A stretch of DNA of 64,000 nt from Hyphomicrobiales bacterium (GCA_900466475.1 UBMI01000005.1:1-64000), one strand, 5' to 3'; positions 53,314 through 62,287 are shown, counted from the first letter of the stretch. The notes: generated from the letters alone by a model not told the origin. Numbers and translations are program-made.

Positions 53314-54399
53314 TCAACTGAGCCTTCTGCCTTCGGCGTCGAAAGCCAGCATTTCAGGCACTCTCAGGGAGAGGCTGATCTTCTCCTTCGGCTGAGGCCT
53401 GCTTTCGCGGCACTCGACCGTCATTTCCGCATTGGTTGCGGTCAACACGTGAAGATATCCGGTGCCACCGAGCTCCTCGGTGAACTCGGCAGTGGCAGGC
53501 AGCGTCAGGCCGCCATTTGAGGCGCCAAGGCCGATATGCTCGGGCCGCACGCCGACATTAATGGCTGCGCCCTCGGCGACTGGACTGCGTGTCGGCAGAT
53601 CGAAGGCCTGGCCCGGCGCGTCGTCGAGCTCGACACGGGCAGAGCTTTGGCCAGCAGCCACGACCCTGCCCTTCAGGAAATTCATGCCCGGCGAACCGAT
53701 AAAGCCGGCGACGAACATGTTCTGCGGATTGCGGTAAAGCTCCAGGGGTGCACCGATCTGCTGGACGACACCCTCCTTCAGCACGACGATCTTGTCGGCG
53801 AGCGTCATCGCCTCGACCTGATCATGCGTCACATAGACCATCGTCGCGCCAATCTGGCGGTGCAGGCGGGCGATTTCCATGCGCATCTTCACGCGCAATT
53901 CGGCATCGAGGTTGGAGAGCGGTTCGTCGAACAGGAAAACCCTCGGTTCGCGCACGATGGCGCGGCCGATCGCCACGCGCTGGCGCTGACCACCGGAAAG
54001 CTGGCTGGGTTTGTGCTGGAGATAGTCGGTCAGGCGAAGAATATCGGCGGCGGCCTTCACCTTCGCTTGAATCTCGGCCTTCGGCCGTTTGGCGATCGAC
54101 AGGCTGAAGGCCATGTTTTCGAACACCGAAAGATGCGGATAAAGCGCATAGGACTGGAAGACCATGGCAACGCCGCGCTTCGACGCTTCCCTGTGGGTGA
54201 CGTCCTCATCCTCAATCCTGATCTGGCCGCCGCTCGTTTCCTCAAGCCCGGCGATCATTCGCAGCAGCGTCGACTTTCCGCAGCCGGAGGGGCCGACGAA
54301 AACCGCGAACTCGCCCTGCTCGATCTCGATATCGACGCCGTGAATGACGGCGTAGGAGCCGAACGACTTCCTGACATCAGTCAGTTTTATCCCAGACAT
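53314..54399 (-). CDS. ABC transporter ATPase (UgpC/MsmK/MalK-like)
   Basis: This 361-residue protein has Walker A GPSGCGKST near residues 37-45, signature LSGGQRQRVAIGRAIV, Walker B VFLFDEPLSNLD, the H-loop YVTHDQVEAM, and the C-terminal OB-like regulatory domain of MalK-type ATPases. It drives import through the two MalF/MalG-like permeases. It lies 62 bases downstream of the arabinofuranosidase. UgpC-type ATPases can serve several importers. Confidence 0.93.
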   Translation of the reverse strand: MSGIKLTDVRKSFGSYAVIHGVDIEIEQGEFAVFVGPSGCGKSTLLRMIAGLEETSGGQIRIEDEDVTHREASKRGVAMVFQSYALYPHLSVFENMAFSLSIAKRPKAEIQAKVKAAADILRLTDYLQHKPSQLSGGQRQRVAIGRAIVREPRVFLFDEPLSNLDAELRVKMRMEIARLHRQIGATMVYVTHDQVEAMTLADKIVVLKEGVVQQIGAPLELYRNPQNMFVAGFIGSPGMNFLKGRVVAAGQSSARVELDDAPGQAFDLPTRSPVAEGAAINVGVRPEHIGLGASNGGLTLPATAEFTEELGGTGYLHVLTATNAEMTVECRESRPQPKEKISLSLRVPEMLAFDAEGRRLS

Positions 54400-54461
54400 A
54401 CATCCTCCCGATTGGCAGTCCGAACGGGGCAGCCTCCTCCGCTGCCCCGATAGCGATCAGC

Positions 54462-55982
54462 TCATGCCGAAGCGACTGACAGCAGGATGAAATGATAGGA
54501 TTTCGCCGGCAGCGACCCGGTGAGCCTGCCTTCATCGGTGACCTGCAGGCCGGATCCTGCCTTCGGCACGATGCGGTTTTGATCCTCGACGGAGTTGCGG
54601 GCCTTCAGGTCATCGCCGACCATCGCATGGTGCTGGACCACCTTGACGCCCTTGAAGCCCTGCAGGTCGACATCGAGGTCGATAGCCTCATCGAGGCTGC
54701 GGTTGATCGCAAAGAGCGCGATGCTCTTGCCATCCTCATGCAGCACGGCCGAAAGATCGAGATAGGGAACGTCTTGTGCGACTTCGCAATCGTAAGTCGG
54801 GCCGGATGAAGACACCGCCAGTGCAGTGCCGCGGCCGTACTTCGAAGCAAACTGCAGCGGATAGTAGATCGATTGGCGCCAGGCCGGGCCGCCCGCCTTG
54901 GTCAGGATCGGCGCGATGACGTTGACGAGCTGTGCCATGCAGGCGATCTTGACGCGGTCGGAACGACGGATGAAGACGTTGATCAGCGAGGCGACGAAGA
55001 TCGCGTCCTCGAGATTGTAGAGCTCTTCCAGGAGTGGCGGCGCCTCCGGCCAGTCCCAGTTCTTGTAGCGCTGATCGTCTTCCTTGCGGTCGTGATACCA
55101 GACGTTCCATTCGTCGAAGCAGATCTTCACGTCGCGCTTGGAACGCTTCTTCGCCTTGATATAGTCGATGACGCCGCCGATCGTGACGATGTAGCGGTCG
55201 AGTTCGATCGCCTTGGCGTAGTAATTCAGCGTGTCGTTTTCCTCGTTGCCGAAATACTTGTGCAGCGAGATGTAGTCGACGCTGTCATAGCTTGCGTCCA
55301 GAACCTGCGCCTCCCACTCGGGATAGGTCTTCATCTTGTCATTCGACGAGCCGCAGACGACGGTTTCGAGCGTCTTGTCGAAATATTTGAACGCCTTGCT
55401 GACGTCGTTGGCGAGCAGGCCATATTCGGTCGCGGTCTTATGGCCGACCTGCCAGGGGCCGTCCATCTCGTTGCCGAGGCACCAGATCCGGACATTGTGC
55501 GGGTCCTTGTAGCCGTGTTTGGCGCGCAGGTCGCTCCAATATGTACCGCCAGGATGGTTGCAATATTCGAGGAAATTGCGGGCATCGTTCAGGCCGCGCG
55601 AACCGAGGTTCATGGCCAGCATCATCTCGGTCTTCGCGAGCTTCGACCAGTCAGCGAATTCATTGATGCCCATCTGGTTGGTCTCGCGGGTCCGCCAGGC
55701 AAGGTCGAGACGCGTGGGGCGCTGGTCGCGCGGACCGATGCCGTCTTCCCAATGATAGGCCGAGACGAAGTTGCCGCCCGGATAGCGCACGATCGGCATA
55801 TCCAGGTCGCGCACCATATCAAGAACATCGGTACGGAATCCGTCCTTATCAGCTTTTTCGTGACCCGGCTCATAAATCCCGGTGTAAACGGCGCGGCCCA
55901 TGTGCTCCAGAAAGGAGCCGTAGACACGTTTATCGACGTTCGAAATGGTGAATTCCCTGTTCAGGGTCGCCTTAGCTCGCAT
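54462..55982 (-). CDS. abfA: Alpha-L-arabinofuranosidase, glycoside hydrolase family 51
   Basis: The 506-residue enzyme releases terminal arabinofuranose from arabinosides. The acid/base Glu is in WCLGNEMDGPW (about residue 172) and the nucleophile Glu in ICFDEWNVWYH (about 291). The N-terminal YGSFLEHMGRAVYTGIYEPG and C-terminal beta domain are typical for the family. There is no signal peptide, so it works in the cytoplasm on imported oligosaccharides. GAGGAA lies six bases before the ATG. It is the first gene of the arabinoside operon. Confidence 0.94.
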   Translation of the reverse strand: MRAKATLNREFTISNVDKRVYGSFLEHMGRAVYTGIYEPGHEKADKDGFRTDVLDMVRDLDMPIVRYPGGNFVSAYHWEDGIGPRDQRPTRLDLAWRTRETNQMGINEFADWSKLAKTEMMLAMNLGSRGLNDARNFLEYCNHPGGTYWSDLRAKHGYKDPHNVRIWCLGNEMDGPWQVGHKTATEYGLLANDVSKAFKYFDKTLETVVCGSSNDKMKTYPEWEAQVLDASYDSVDYISLHKYFGNEENDTLNYYAKAIELDRYIVTIGGVIDYIKAKKRSKRDVKICFDEWNVWYHDRKEDDQRYKNWDWPEAPPLLEELYNLEDAIFVASLINVFIRRSDRVKIACMAQLVNVIAPILTKAGGPAWRQSIYYPLQFASKYGRGTALAVSSSGPTYDCEVAQDVPYLDLSAVLHEDGKSIALFAINRSLDEAIDLDVDLQGFKGVKVVQHHAMVGDDLKARNSVEDQNRIVPKAGSGLQVTDEGRLTGSLPAKSYHFILLSVASA

Positions 55983-56385
55983 GAATGTTCCTCGTTTATT
56001 GAATTTGATTTTTGAAGAAGCTATTCTGACAAGTTTTTTTTATCAAGTATTTTGTTTTGTATCCATAAATCGGTTTTGATATCTCACACGAGATGCGAAG
56101 CCCATGAAAAATCTGGGAAAACCATTCATGTGGTGGGCGGTGGGAGCAACGGCGCCCCTTAAAAAAAGATGGGAAACGGAATTCTGGTGGCCACCGCGCC
56201 GCAGCGGCATATCCAAGCGCGAAATTGGGGCGTTCTCGACGCAAAATGAGAGCTCTCTCACAATACCGATCTCACGCGCCGCTCGCGGGCTGCGGTTTTG
56301 ACATGAACCTAAGCTGAAGAGCGTCTTCAGAAGGAGTTCATGGCGCAGGGGCCAGCCTTGGTCACAACTACCAAGGAGAGAAACT
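55983..56385. promoter_or_regulatory. Control region upstream of the arabinoside operon
   Basis: The 403-base gap has an AT-rich segment directly before the operon. On the minus strand it reads ACTTGATA, six A, ACTTGTCA, a direct repeat of ACTTG at about 56021-56042 that could hold the promoter or an operator. A short dyad ATCTC-ACAC-GAGAT lies near 56080-56093. A plus-strand frame here (56104-56301) is not convincing. Confidence 0.4.
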
Positions 56386-56724
56386 ATGAAAATCACTCAT
56401 TTTGCCGTGGCAGCCGTTCTCTCGCTCGGCTCGGCCTTGGTCGCGGTAGAGCCTGCAGCGGCGATGCCTCGATCGGCGGCGCCGTCCGCATCGGTGGAAA
56501 AGAGCGCGGTCGTTCAGGTCCGGCACCGCCACTACCGCCATCATCGTGATTACGACCGGTATGGCTGGCATCACCGCCGCTACTATCGAGATCGCGACTA
56601 TCGGGATTGGCGCGCAGAGCGGCGCTGGCGGGACGATCGCGGCTGGCGATACCGTGACCGTTACTACGGTGATCGCTACTATCGCCCACATCGCAACGGC
56701 GTGTATTTCCGCCTGGATCTCTAA
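56386..56724 (+). CDS. Secreted His/Tyr/Arg/Asp-rich small protein
   Basis: The 112-residue protein has a signal peptide (MKITHFAVAAVLSLGSALVA, cleavage near AAAMP) and a mature part made mostly of His, Arg, Tyr, Asp and Trp (RHRHYRHHRDYDRYGWHHRR). Such proteins are common in the rhizobial envelope; metal or nucleic acid binding is possible but unproven. AGGAGAG precedes the ATG. Its stop codon overlaps the end of the convergent DUF2442 gene. Confidence 0.8.
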   Translation: MKITHFAVAAVLSLGSALVAVEPAAAMPRSAAPSASVEKSAVVQVRHRHYRHHRDYDRYGWHHRRYYRDRDYRDWRAERRWRDDRGWRYRDRYYGDRYYRPHRNGVYFRLDL

Positions 56725-56939
56725 AGCAGGACCGCCCCAGGATTGCCAACGGATCGCGGCCGGTCGCCGCGTCCCTGCAGTAAGTCGCTAATAGAGATAT
56801 CCTCGTTCAGGTCAGTCCAGTGGAGGCCCATTGGACTGACCTGAACTTTGCGCAGCTGATCCGATGTCGCGTTCAAGAACTGTGGAATGCAAGCCAAAGG
56901 CACACTGAGAGTGCGCCCATCATCTATTGAAATCCACAT
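56721..56939 (-). CDS. DUF2442-family protein
   Basis: The 72-residue protein starts MWISIDDGRTLSVPLACIPQ and continues LNATSDQLRKVQVSPMGLHW to TDLNEDISISDLL, the DUF2442 pattern. AAGGAG sits eight bases before the ATG at 56939, so the longer frame from 57035 is not used. Members are often encoded beside DUF4160 proteins in toxin-antitoxin-like pairs, but no partner is seen here. Its end overlaps the convergent upstream gene by four bases. Confidence 0.8.
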   Translation of the reverse strand: MWISIDDGRTLSVPLACIPQFLNATSDQLRKVQVSPMGLHWTDLNEDISISDLLQGRGDRPRSVGNPGAVLL

Positions 56940-57095
56940 TGAACCGCTCCTTCCAAGATGACGCGAAAGGGACGCCGGCCCGCAGGACGCGTGGACCCTC
57001 CATTGGGCGTCAGCGGAACCGTTTGCCGAGAGCATCCGTTTTCCGTCGCCTGCTTCCCGTTGAAGCCCTAAACCTCGCCTCTCTCGGAGCCTTCG

Positions 57096-58361
57096 ATGCC
57101 CGCATCGCTCGCCAAGGATCGCTCACTTCTGGCGCTTGCCGTCCTGAACTTCTTCCTGGCTGACGCCCGCGACGGTCTCGGACCTTTTCTCGACGGCTTC
57201 CTCGCCACCCGAGGGTGGTCACCTATGGCGCTTGGCCTCGTCGCCACGATCGGTGGCGTGCTTGGCATAGTCGCCACGCCATTCTTCGGTGCCTGGGTCG
57301 ACGCGACGCACCGCAAACGCACGCTGATCATCCTGCCGGTTCTGTTGGTGACGGCTGCCGCTCTCTGGACGCTTGCAAGCCCCGGCAACGCCGCCGTCTT
57401 CGGCGGCCAATCGGCAACCGCAATCGTCGGGGCGGTCGTCGGCCCCGCTCTCATGGGGCTGACGCTCGGGCTTGTCGGCGAACGCCGCTTTTCCGGGCAG
57501 GTCTCGCGCAACGAATTCTGGAACCACGCCGGCAACGTCGCATCGCTTGCTGGGGTCTATCTCGCGTCGCTCGCTTTCGGGCTGAAGGGCGTCATTGCCA
57601 TGATGGTAATGACGGCCACAGCGACCATTCTGGCTGTTCTTGCGGTCGATCCGCGCGGCATCGACCATGAGGCCGCCCGCGGTCTTGCGCACGACGACGG
57701 AGCGCCCGGTCCCTCCGGCTTCTCCGTTCTGTTTGCCAAGAAGGGTCTCGTCCTGCTCGCCGTCGTGCTGATGGTCTTCCATTTCGGCAATGCCCCGATC
57801 AGCCGCCTGATCGCCCAGGATTTCTCAATCCAGCTCGGCACACCCTTCCGCACCACCGCGGTTACGACAGGCGTGTCACAACTGTCCATGATCGCGATGG
57901 CGCTGACCGCCCCCTTGATGATCCGTCGCTTCGGCCTTGGCGCGGTCTTTATCATCGCGCTTTCCGCCTTGCCTGTTCGAGGCCTGATCGCCGGCACCTT
58001 CACGAGCTTTGCCGCCATCTTTCCAGTCCAGATCCTCGACGGCGTCGGTGCAGGCCTCATCGGCATCGCGACACCGATCGCCGCAGAGCGTATTCTGTCA
58101 GGCACCGGGCGCTTCAATGTCGGTCTGGCCGCCGTCATGACGGTTCAGGGCATCGGCGCGTCCCTCAGCAATATTGTCGCCGGCTGGCTGACGGATCTTG
58201 GCGGCTACGGCCTTGCCTATTTCGTTCATGGGGGAGTGGCACTCTTCGCCGTTGCGATCTTCTGCACCGCTTTGGGCTCCATCGCGCCATCGCCGGCAGA
58301 TGAGGATGACACGTCGGTCAACGGTTCAAACCGGGTTGATCTCGCGGAAGGCGAGGGCTAG
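57096..58361 (+). CDS. MFS transporter
   Basis: The 421-residue protein has twelve membrane helices with the MFS loop-2 region (GAWVDATHRKRTLIILPVL) and a symmetric second half with a long central loop (residues about 186-205). The opening segment LNFFLADARDGLGPFLDGFL is shared with a family of bacterial MFS permeases of unknown substrate. The ribosome site (GGAG) is modest. The cold-shock gene follows after 39 bases. Confidence 0.88.
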   Translation: MPASLAKDRSLLALAVLNFFLADARDGLGPFLDGFLATRGWSPMALGLVATIGGVLGIVATPFFGAWVDATHRKRTLIILPVLLVTAAALWTLASPGNAAVFGGQSATAIVGAVVGPALMGLTLGLVGERRFSGQVSRNEFWNHAGNVASLAGVYLASLAFGLKGVIAMMVMTATATILAVLAVDPRGIDHEAARGLAHDDGAPGPSGFSVLFAKKGLVLLAVVLMVFHFGNAPISRLIAQDFSIQLGTPFRTTAVTTGVSQLSMIAMALTAPLMIRRFGLGAVFIIALSALPVRGLIAGTFTSFAAIFPVQILDGVGAGLIGIATPIAAERILSGTGRFNVGLAAVMTVQGIGASLSNIVAGWLTDLGGYGLAYFVHGGVALFAVAIFCTALGSIAPSPADEDDTSVNGSNRVDLAEGEG

Positions 58362-58400
58362 GTTGCCGCCCCGCAACACGTACAAACACATGAGGACGTC

Positions 58401-58604
58401 ATGCCGACTGGCAAGGTTAAGTTTTTCAACATGGATAAGGGCTTTGGCTTCATCACGCCGGAGACGGGCGGACCCGATATCTTCGTCCACGTCACCGCGC
58501 TTCAATATGGCGATGGGTTGAAGGAAGGGCAGAGCGTTTCCTACGATGTAGGCCAGGACCGCAAGACCGGCAAGGCAAAGGCGGAAAACGTCAGGCCGCT
58601 CTGA
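58401..58604 (+). CDS. Cold-shock domain protein (CspA family), second copy
   Basis: The 67-residue single-domain RNA-binding protein has KGFGFITP and IFVHVTAL motifs. It differs from the copy at 35980 at about a dozen positions and keeps the same length and C-terminal [17 protein letters not shown] precedes the ATG. A terminator follows. Confidence 0.93.
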   Translation: MPTGKVKFFNMDKGFGFITPETGGPDIFVHVTALQYGDGLKEGQSVSYDVGQDRKTGKAKAENVRPL

Positions 58605-58640
58605 GCTGCGACACTCGCTTAAAAATCACAAGCACTAGCT

Positions 58641-58668
58641 GGGCGCCCATGAGGCGCCCTTCTCATTT
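58641..58668 (+). terminator. Terminator of the second cold-shock gene
   Basis: A perfect 7-base stem (GGGCGCC / GGCGCCC) with loop CATGA is followed by TTCTCATTT, 37 bases after the cold-shock stop codon. Confidence 0.75.
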
Positions 58669-58674
58669 AGAAGT

Positions 58675-58850
58675 TTATCTCTGTCGGCTGCCTGGAAGCG
58701 CCATAAGGATGGGACCGAGCACAAACTCCCCGTGTTCGGCTCGTCTCGCCAGGTCGCGCAGACAACCGCCGACCGAATTGACCTGGCCTCTCCGCTCCAG
58801 GATGCAGGCGATCACGGTCGCCCGCATTTTCCGCGGGCGATGAGATCTTG
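58675..58850 (-). pseudogene. Remnant of repC (repABC plasmid replication initiator), C-terminal end
   Basis: On the minus strand the sequence TVIACILERRGQVNSVGGCL continues RDLARRAEHGEFVLGPILMAL and then stops, matching the conserved RepC C-terminus (NSPGGYLRDLTRKAE.GEFSLGPM.MAL pattern). Just upstream the match breaks at an apparent extra G (GAAAATGCGGGCGACC), and before that only about eight residues in the shifted frame look related. The rest of repC, repA and repB are absent. It looks like a leftover of a plasmid replication locus. Confidence 0.7.
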
Positions 58851-58962
58851 CTGCCCGCCGCACAGGAAAGGATTTCGGGTCGCTGCCCGTCCCCCTTTCT
58901 GCCGTCATACCCTTGCTGCAGCGGGTGCTGCCATGCTTCGGCAACACCCGCCGCACCAGCAA

Positions 58963-59319
58963 TTAACGAGAATAGAACGTCATGCCGCCGTCCGCAGCCT
59001 GTTCTGCGTCGACGATATTGGAGACCTTCACGCCATCTCTTTCGAGCCTTGCGACAAGCGGGCCATTTGCTTCAATGGCAGCCTGAATTCCCTGAATGGC
59101 GTTCTCCGAGCGATCCGAAACGGAAGACCCACGTGTGGTGTGCTCGGGCGACTGGTCCCAGTTACCAAGTACGTGGACGTCGAAATCGGACGAGAAGGTG
59201 CGAAGGGTGTTTTCGAGAGGGCCCGGGGCATTCATGTCAAGGCTCTCTGCGTGGCTGACAGTTGCGAAGCCGAACGAGGAAACGAGGACGACGGCGGCGA
59301 GGTTAAGAACGCGGTTCAT
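58963..59319 (-). CDS. Small periplasmic protein of unknown function
   Basis: The 118-residue protein has a signal peptide (MNRVLNLAAVVLVSSFGFATVSHAES) and an acidic mature part with DFDVHVLGNWDQSPEHTTRG, EAIEANGPLVARLERDGVKVSNIV, and a final GGMTFYSR. I recognise no named family. GGAG lies eight bases before the ATG at 59319; the frame continues to 59448 without support. It is divergent from the histidine kinase gene. Confidence 0.75.
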   Translation of the reverse strand: MNRVLNLAAVVLVSSFGFATVSHAESLDMNAPGPLENTLRTFSSDFDVHVLGNWDQSPEHTTRGSSVSDRSENAIQGIQAAIEANGPLVARLERDGVKVSNIVDAEQAADGGMTFYSR

Positions 59320-59685
59320 CGGAAAATCTCCGTAGGGGGTTACGATAGGTCTTCTCGTCGGTCGCTTCGAAAGTGCTTGGCGCTCCGGTGTGAAGACATA
59401 TTTGAGGTAGGGCCTCACACCAGGGATCGACACTAGACGGCAATTCACTTGTCACTAGACTTTGGTCTAGGTTGTCGCAACGGGTTGATTGTTGGTGGCC
59501 CGATACTTTGCTGCCGCAAGAATTCTGCGGCGTACTTCATTACAGACGAAACATATTTCCGGAGAACTGAAACGATGCTGCGGTTTTGCAGCAGCACTTC
59601 TCCCTACGACTTGGCCTCTGCTTCTACGTCTGGAGATGGACAAGCCTTTCATCCGTTTGCCAACAAGCGCATTGAAGAGAAACCG
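59320..59685. promoter_or_regulatory. Divergent control region before the histidine kinase
   Basis: These 366 bases lie between the periplasmic-protein gene (minus) and the kinase gene (plus). They hold the CTAGAC repeat cluster at 59431-59470. The kinase frame is open back to 59449, but the region is better read as regulatory. Confidence 0.45.
59431..59470. promoter_or_regulatory. CTAGAC repeat cluster (possible operator)
   Basis: CACTAGAC occurs at 59431-59438 and again at 59453-59460. The second forms a perfect 6-base dyad, CTAGAC-TTTG-GTCTAG (59455-59470). The group lies between two divergent genes, about 110-150 bases from the start on the minus strand, and could bind a dimeric regulator. 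Confidence 0.5.
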
Positions 59686-60942
59686 ATGACCGGGCGATTT
59701 CGTTCTTCTGTGACCACAATTTCCACCGACGCCGCATGGCGCGTACCGCCAAGAACCTTGCGCGGGCGGCTGCTGATCATCCTGTCCGTCGGTCTCGTTT
59801 TTGCTCATGGCGGTCTGGCCGTCGGCCTCTACAATGAGGTGCGGCACCCAGCCCAGCCGAACGGGGCCGAACAACAAGTGTTTGCCGTACCGACCGAACT
59901 TGCAGCGCTCGACGATCGGCGGACGCCGCTGCAGGTCATGCGGGAAGAGGCAAGCGCTGATGGGACGGGGATGCTGGAGAGCAGCGGCTCAGATGCTGTT
60001 TCGCCTCCCCCGCCCGAGATTTTGCCCCCTCTGAAGATTCTCGTAGCCGGTGAGACAGAACGCCAGACCATGGGACCGGCGATGGCAATGATTGGAAGTC
60101 ATGTTGTCTTCCTGCTGGTGTCTGCAGGCATGTTTGCCTACGCCGTCAGAAAGTCGATTCTGCCGCTGACCCAAATCACCGCGGCAGTGGAGGCGCTCGA
60201 TCCAAATCGCCCGGGCGAACCGTTGAAAGAGGGCGGCCCTCTTGAGGTTGCCGCCGTGGCGAAAGCCTTCAACGCCATGCGACACCGAATCTCGCAACAG
60301 TTGGACGAGCGCATACAGGTTCTGTCGGCATTCTCCCACGACATGCAGACCCCGATTACCCGCATGCGACTGCGCGCTGAACTGGCAAGCGATTTTCCGG
60401 AAAAGGAAAAGCTCCTGAGAGATCTGGATGAGACTGAGCGGCTGGTCCGCGAAGGCATTGCCTATGCCAGGAATGCGCATGCGAATGAAGAGGGCTTCGC
60501 ACTTGTCGATTTCCGCTCATTCATCGAGTGCCTCGTGCTTGATTATCAGGACACTGGCCGGACTGTTTCCATCGCCAATTCCGTTACCGGTCCGATCGTG
60601 ACCAAGCCGCGGGCCTTGAGACGAAGCCTTTCGAACTTCATTGATAACGCGCTAAAATTCGCGGGAGCCGCCGAGGTCAGCGCCATCCGCTCACATCGCG
60701 ATGAGATCATAATTGCCGTATTGGACCGGGGGCCGGGGATCGCCGACGAACTGCTGGAGGCTGTCAAGAAGCCTTTCGTGCGGGGTGGCCAGATCGCCAG
60801 CGAGGGAATTCCCGGCAGCGGTCTCGGTCTGGCGATCGCCCAACAGTTGGCCGCGACGTTCGGAGCAAGCCTCAATTTGCGAAACAGGCCGGACGGCGGC
60901 CTGATCGCAGAACTGGTGATAGCGCCAGCTGTCGACTGTTAG
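59686..60942 (+). CDS. Sensor histidine kinase (orphan)
   Basis: The 418-residue kinase has two membrane helices (about 29-48 and 135-153) around a short periplasmic loop with a Pro-rich end, then a HAMP-like region, the phospho-acceptor His in FSHDMQTPITRMRLRAEL (about 218), an N box (NFIDNALKFA) and G boxes (DRGPGIADE, GSGLGLAIAQ). It resembles EnvZ-like kinases. The chosen ATG at 59686 has GAAGAGA upstream and removes a poorly coding N-terminal stretch; starts at 59575 or 59449 are possible. No response regulator gene is adjacent. Confidence 0.85.
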   Translation: MTGRFRSSVTTISTDAAWRVPPRTLRGRLLIILSVGLVFAHGGLAVGLYNEVRHPAQPNGAEQQVFAVPTELAALDDRRTPLQVMREEASADGTGMLESSGSDAVSPPPPEILPPLKILVAGETERQTMGPAMAMIGSHVVFLLVSAGMFAYAVRKSILPLTQITAAVEALDPNRPGEPLKEGGPLEVAAVAKAFNAMRHRISQQLDERIQVLSAFSHDMQTPITRMRLRAELASDFPEKEKLLRDLDETERLVREGIAYARNAHANEEGFALVDFRSFIECLVLDYQDTGRTVSIANSVTGPIVTKPRALRRSLSNFIDNALKFAGAAEVSAIRSHRDEIIIAVLDRGPGIADELLEAVKKPFVRGGQIASEGIPGSGLGLAIAQQLAATFGASLNLRNRPDGGLIAELVIAPAVDC

Positions 60943-61154
60943 GAGCCCCAAACGGCTGGCAATGCGAAGGGCTGTCTTGAGAGCGCGACGCGTGTTTTCG
61001 TCGGTTTGATTGTTCGGGTCGAGCCGTGAAATCTCATTTCATCATGCATTGCCGGCGATGGGCGCAAGCAATGTTCTTCCGAGCGTGAGGGAGCATCGGC
61101 CAGAGAGGCGACGCTACCCAGCGCGGCACAGCCGACAACAAACAGCGTCCTCAA
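60939..61154 (-). CDS. Possible small secreted protein (TTG start)
   Basis: A 71-residue frame starts at TTG with GAGAGAG just before it and opens with a signal-peptide-like RTLFVVGCAALGSVASLADA. The rest has no recognisable features. The gap here otherwise holds no gene. The end overlaps the kinase stop by four bases. The call rests only on the signal-like start and position. Confidence 0.3.
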   Translation of the reverse strand: MRTLFVVGCAALGSVASLADAPSRSEEHCLRPSPAMHDEMRFHGSTRTIKPTKTRVALSRQPFALPAVWGS

Positions 61155-61183
61155 TGCTCTCTCAGAACCGCTAGGCGATCGAT

Positions 61184-62287
61184 CTAAAGGCTCTGTGCCA
61201 GGCGCCGGTAGGACCGCGCGTAGAGCGCGTTTCCGAAGTTGCGAAGCACCAGATTTCGGACAATATCTGCCGCGCCTCTCAGCTTGTCGCGCGCATGACA
61301 TTGCTGCTGGACCCATTCGACACGCCCCTTTCGCCGCTTGTAGAATTCCTCCAGGGCTTGCGCGACTTGACCATTCTGAGCCAGGCAGGCGGCAAGCACG
61401 ATCGCATCCTCAAGGGCCATCGCCGCGCCTTGAGCCATGCTCGGCGAAGAGGCATGCGCAGCGTCGCCGACCAGCACAAGCCCCTGGTCAATGAAACGAC
61501 CGGCTGGAATCTCTTCAAGTCTTGCAGTGTGGGCTGTGACCTTATCGTCGAGAGCAGCGATGATCGAGCCCAGCGGATCGCCAAAGTCGGCAAAGCGTGC
61601 CCGGAGAACGCCAATCGATCCATCGCCGAACTGTTCCACCGGACAGTCGGCATAGATATAGAGCTCGGAGCGGCTCAAAGGTATGGCAAGGAGCGTCCGT
61701 CCTTTTCCCAGCATAGCCGTCCAGGCGTCCACCTGATTGTGGTTTTCGACCACCAAACGCCAGCAAGACATGCTGAGGGGGCGCGGTGTCCTCCCGCCAA
61801 AACCGAATTCCCGCACGGCCGAGCGAATTCCGTCAGCGCCAATGACGAGGTCGTATTTGTCGATGCTGCCATCGCTGAAGTGCACTTCTCTGATGCCATC
61901 CCGCAACCGGGCCGCGGTGACGGAGATACCGTAGGACACTTTCGTCGTGCTGATCGACGCCTGGAGCGCATCGATCAGCTTGTGCCGCGGCAGTGCGAGG
62001 CAGGGACCGCAGTCGCCCCACACCGTCTGGGTGGCGACATCATTGATGACCACACCGCGTGACGTCAAAATTCTCTGTGCCTCGATTGGAAAGGCGACAT
62101 CAAAGACGTCCCCCAGTACCCCAAGCATTGCCAGGGCGCGTGATGCATTGCCCAAGAGGAAGATGCCCTGACCGGTCGTGGGGGAGATACTGCGCCGCTC
62201 GACGATGTCGACCTCAAATCCTTTCAGCTCGAGCGCTCTTGCCGTAGCAAGTCCGGCAATACCGGCCCCGACGATCAGAATCTTCAT
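61184..62287 (-). CDS. FAD-dependent monooxygenase (p-hydroxybenzoate hydroxylase fold)
   Basis: The 367-residue flavoprotein has the FAD GxGxxG motif (ILIVGAGIAGLATARALELKG), the DG motif (DLVIGADGIRSAVRE) and the GD motif (GLVLVGDAAHASSPSMAQGAAMALEDA). Such enzymes hydroxylate aromatic rings or related substrates with NAD(P)H and oxygen. It lies far from the dioxygenase cluster and next to a transporter gene in the opposite orientation. The substrate is unknown. The ATG at 62287 lacks a strong site but marks the fold start. Confidence 0.9.
   Translation of the reverse strand: MKILIVGAGIAGLATARALELKGFEVDIVERRSISPTTGQGIFLLGNASRALAMLGVLGDVFDVAFPIEAQRILTSRGVVINDVATQTVWGDCGPCLALPRHKLIDALQASISTTKVSYGISVTAARLRDGIREVHFSDGSIDKYDLVIGADGIRSAVREFGFGGRTPRPLSMSCWRLVVENHNQVDAWTAMLGKGRTLLAIPLSRSELYIYADCPVEQFGDGSIGVLRARFADFGDPLGSIIAALDDKVTAHTARLEEIPAGRFIDQGLVLVGDAAHASSPSMAQGAAMALEDAIVLAACLAQNGQVAQALEEFYKRRKGRVEWVQQQCHARDKLRGAADIVRNLVLRNFGNALYARSYRRLAQSL

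Noticed and set aside
50909..53321. Very long plus-strand frames opposite the sugar importer genes (354 and 505 codons)
   Set aside because: Antisense shadows of well-supported permease and binding-protein genes; high GC at third positions keeps the opposite frame open.
56104..56301. Plus-strand 65-codon frame in front of the His/Tyr-rich protein
   Set aside because: Random-looking composition and no ribosome site; the region is better read as the arabinoside operon's control region.
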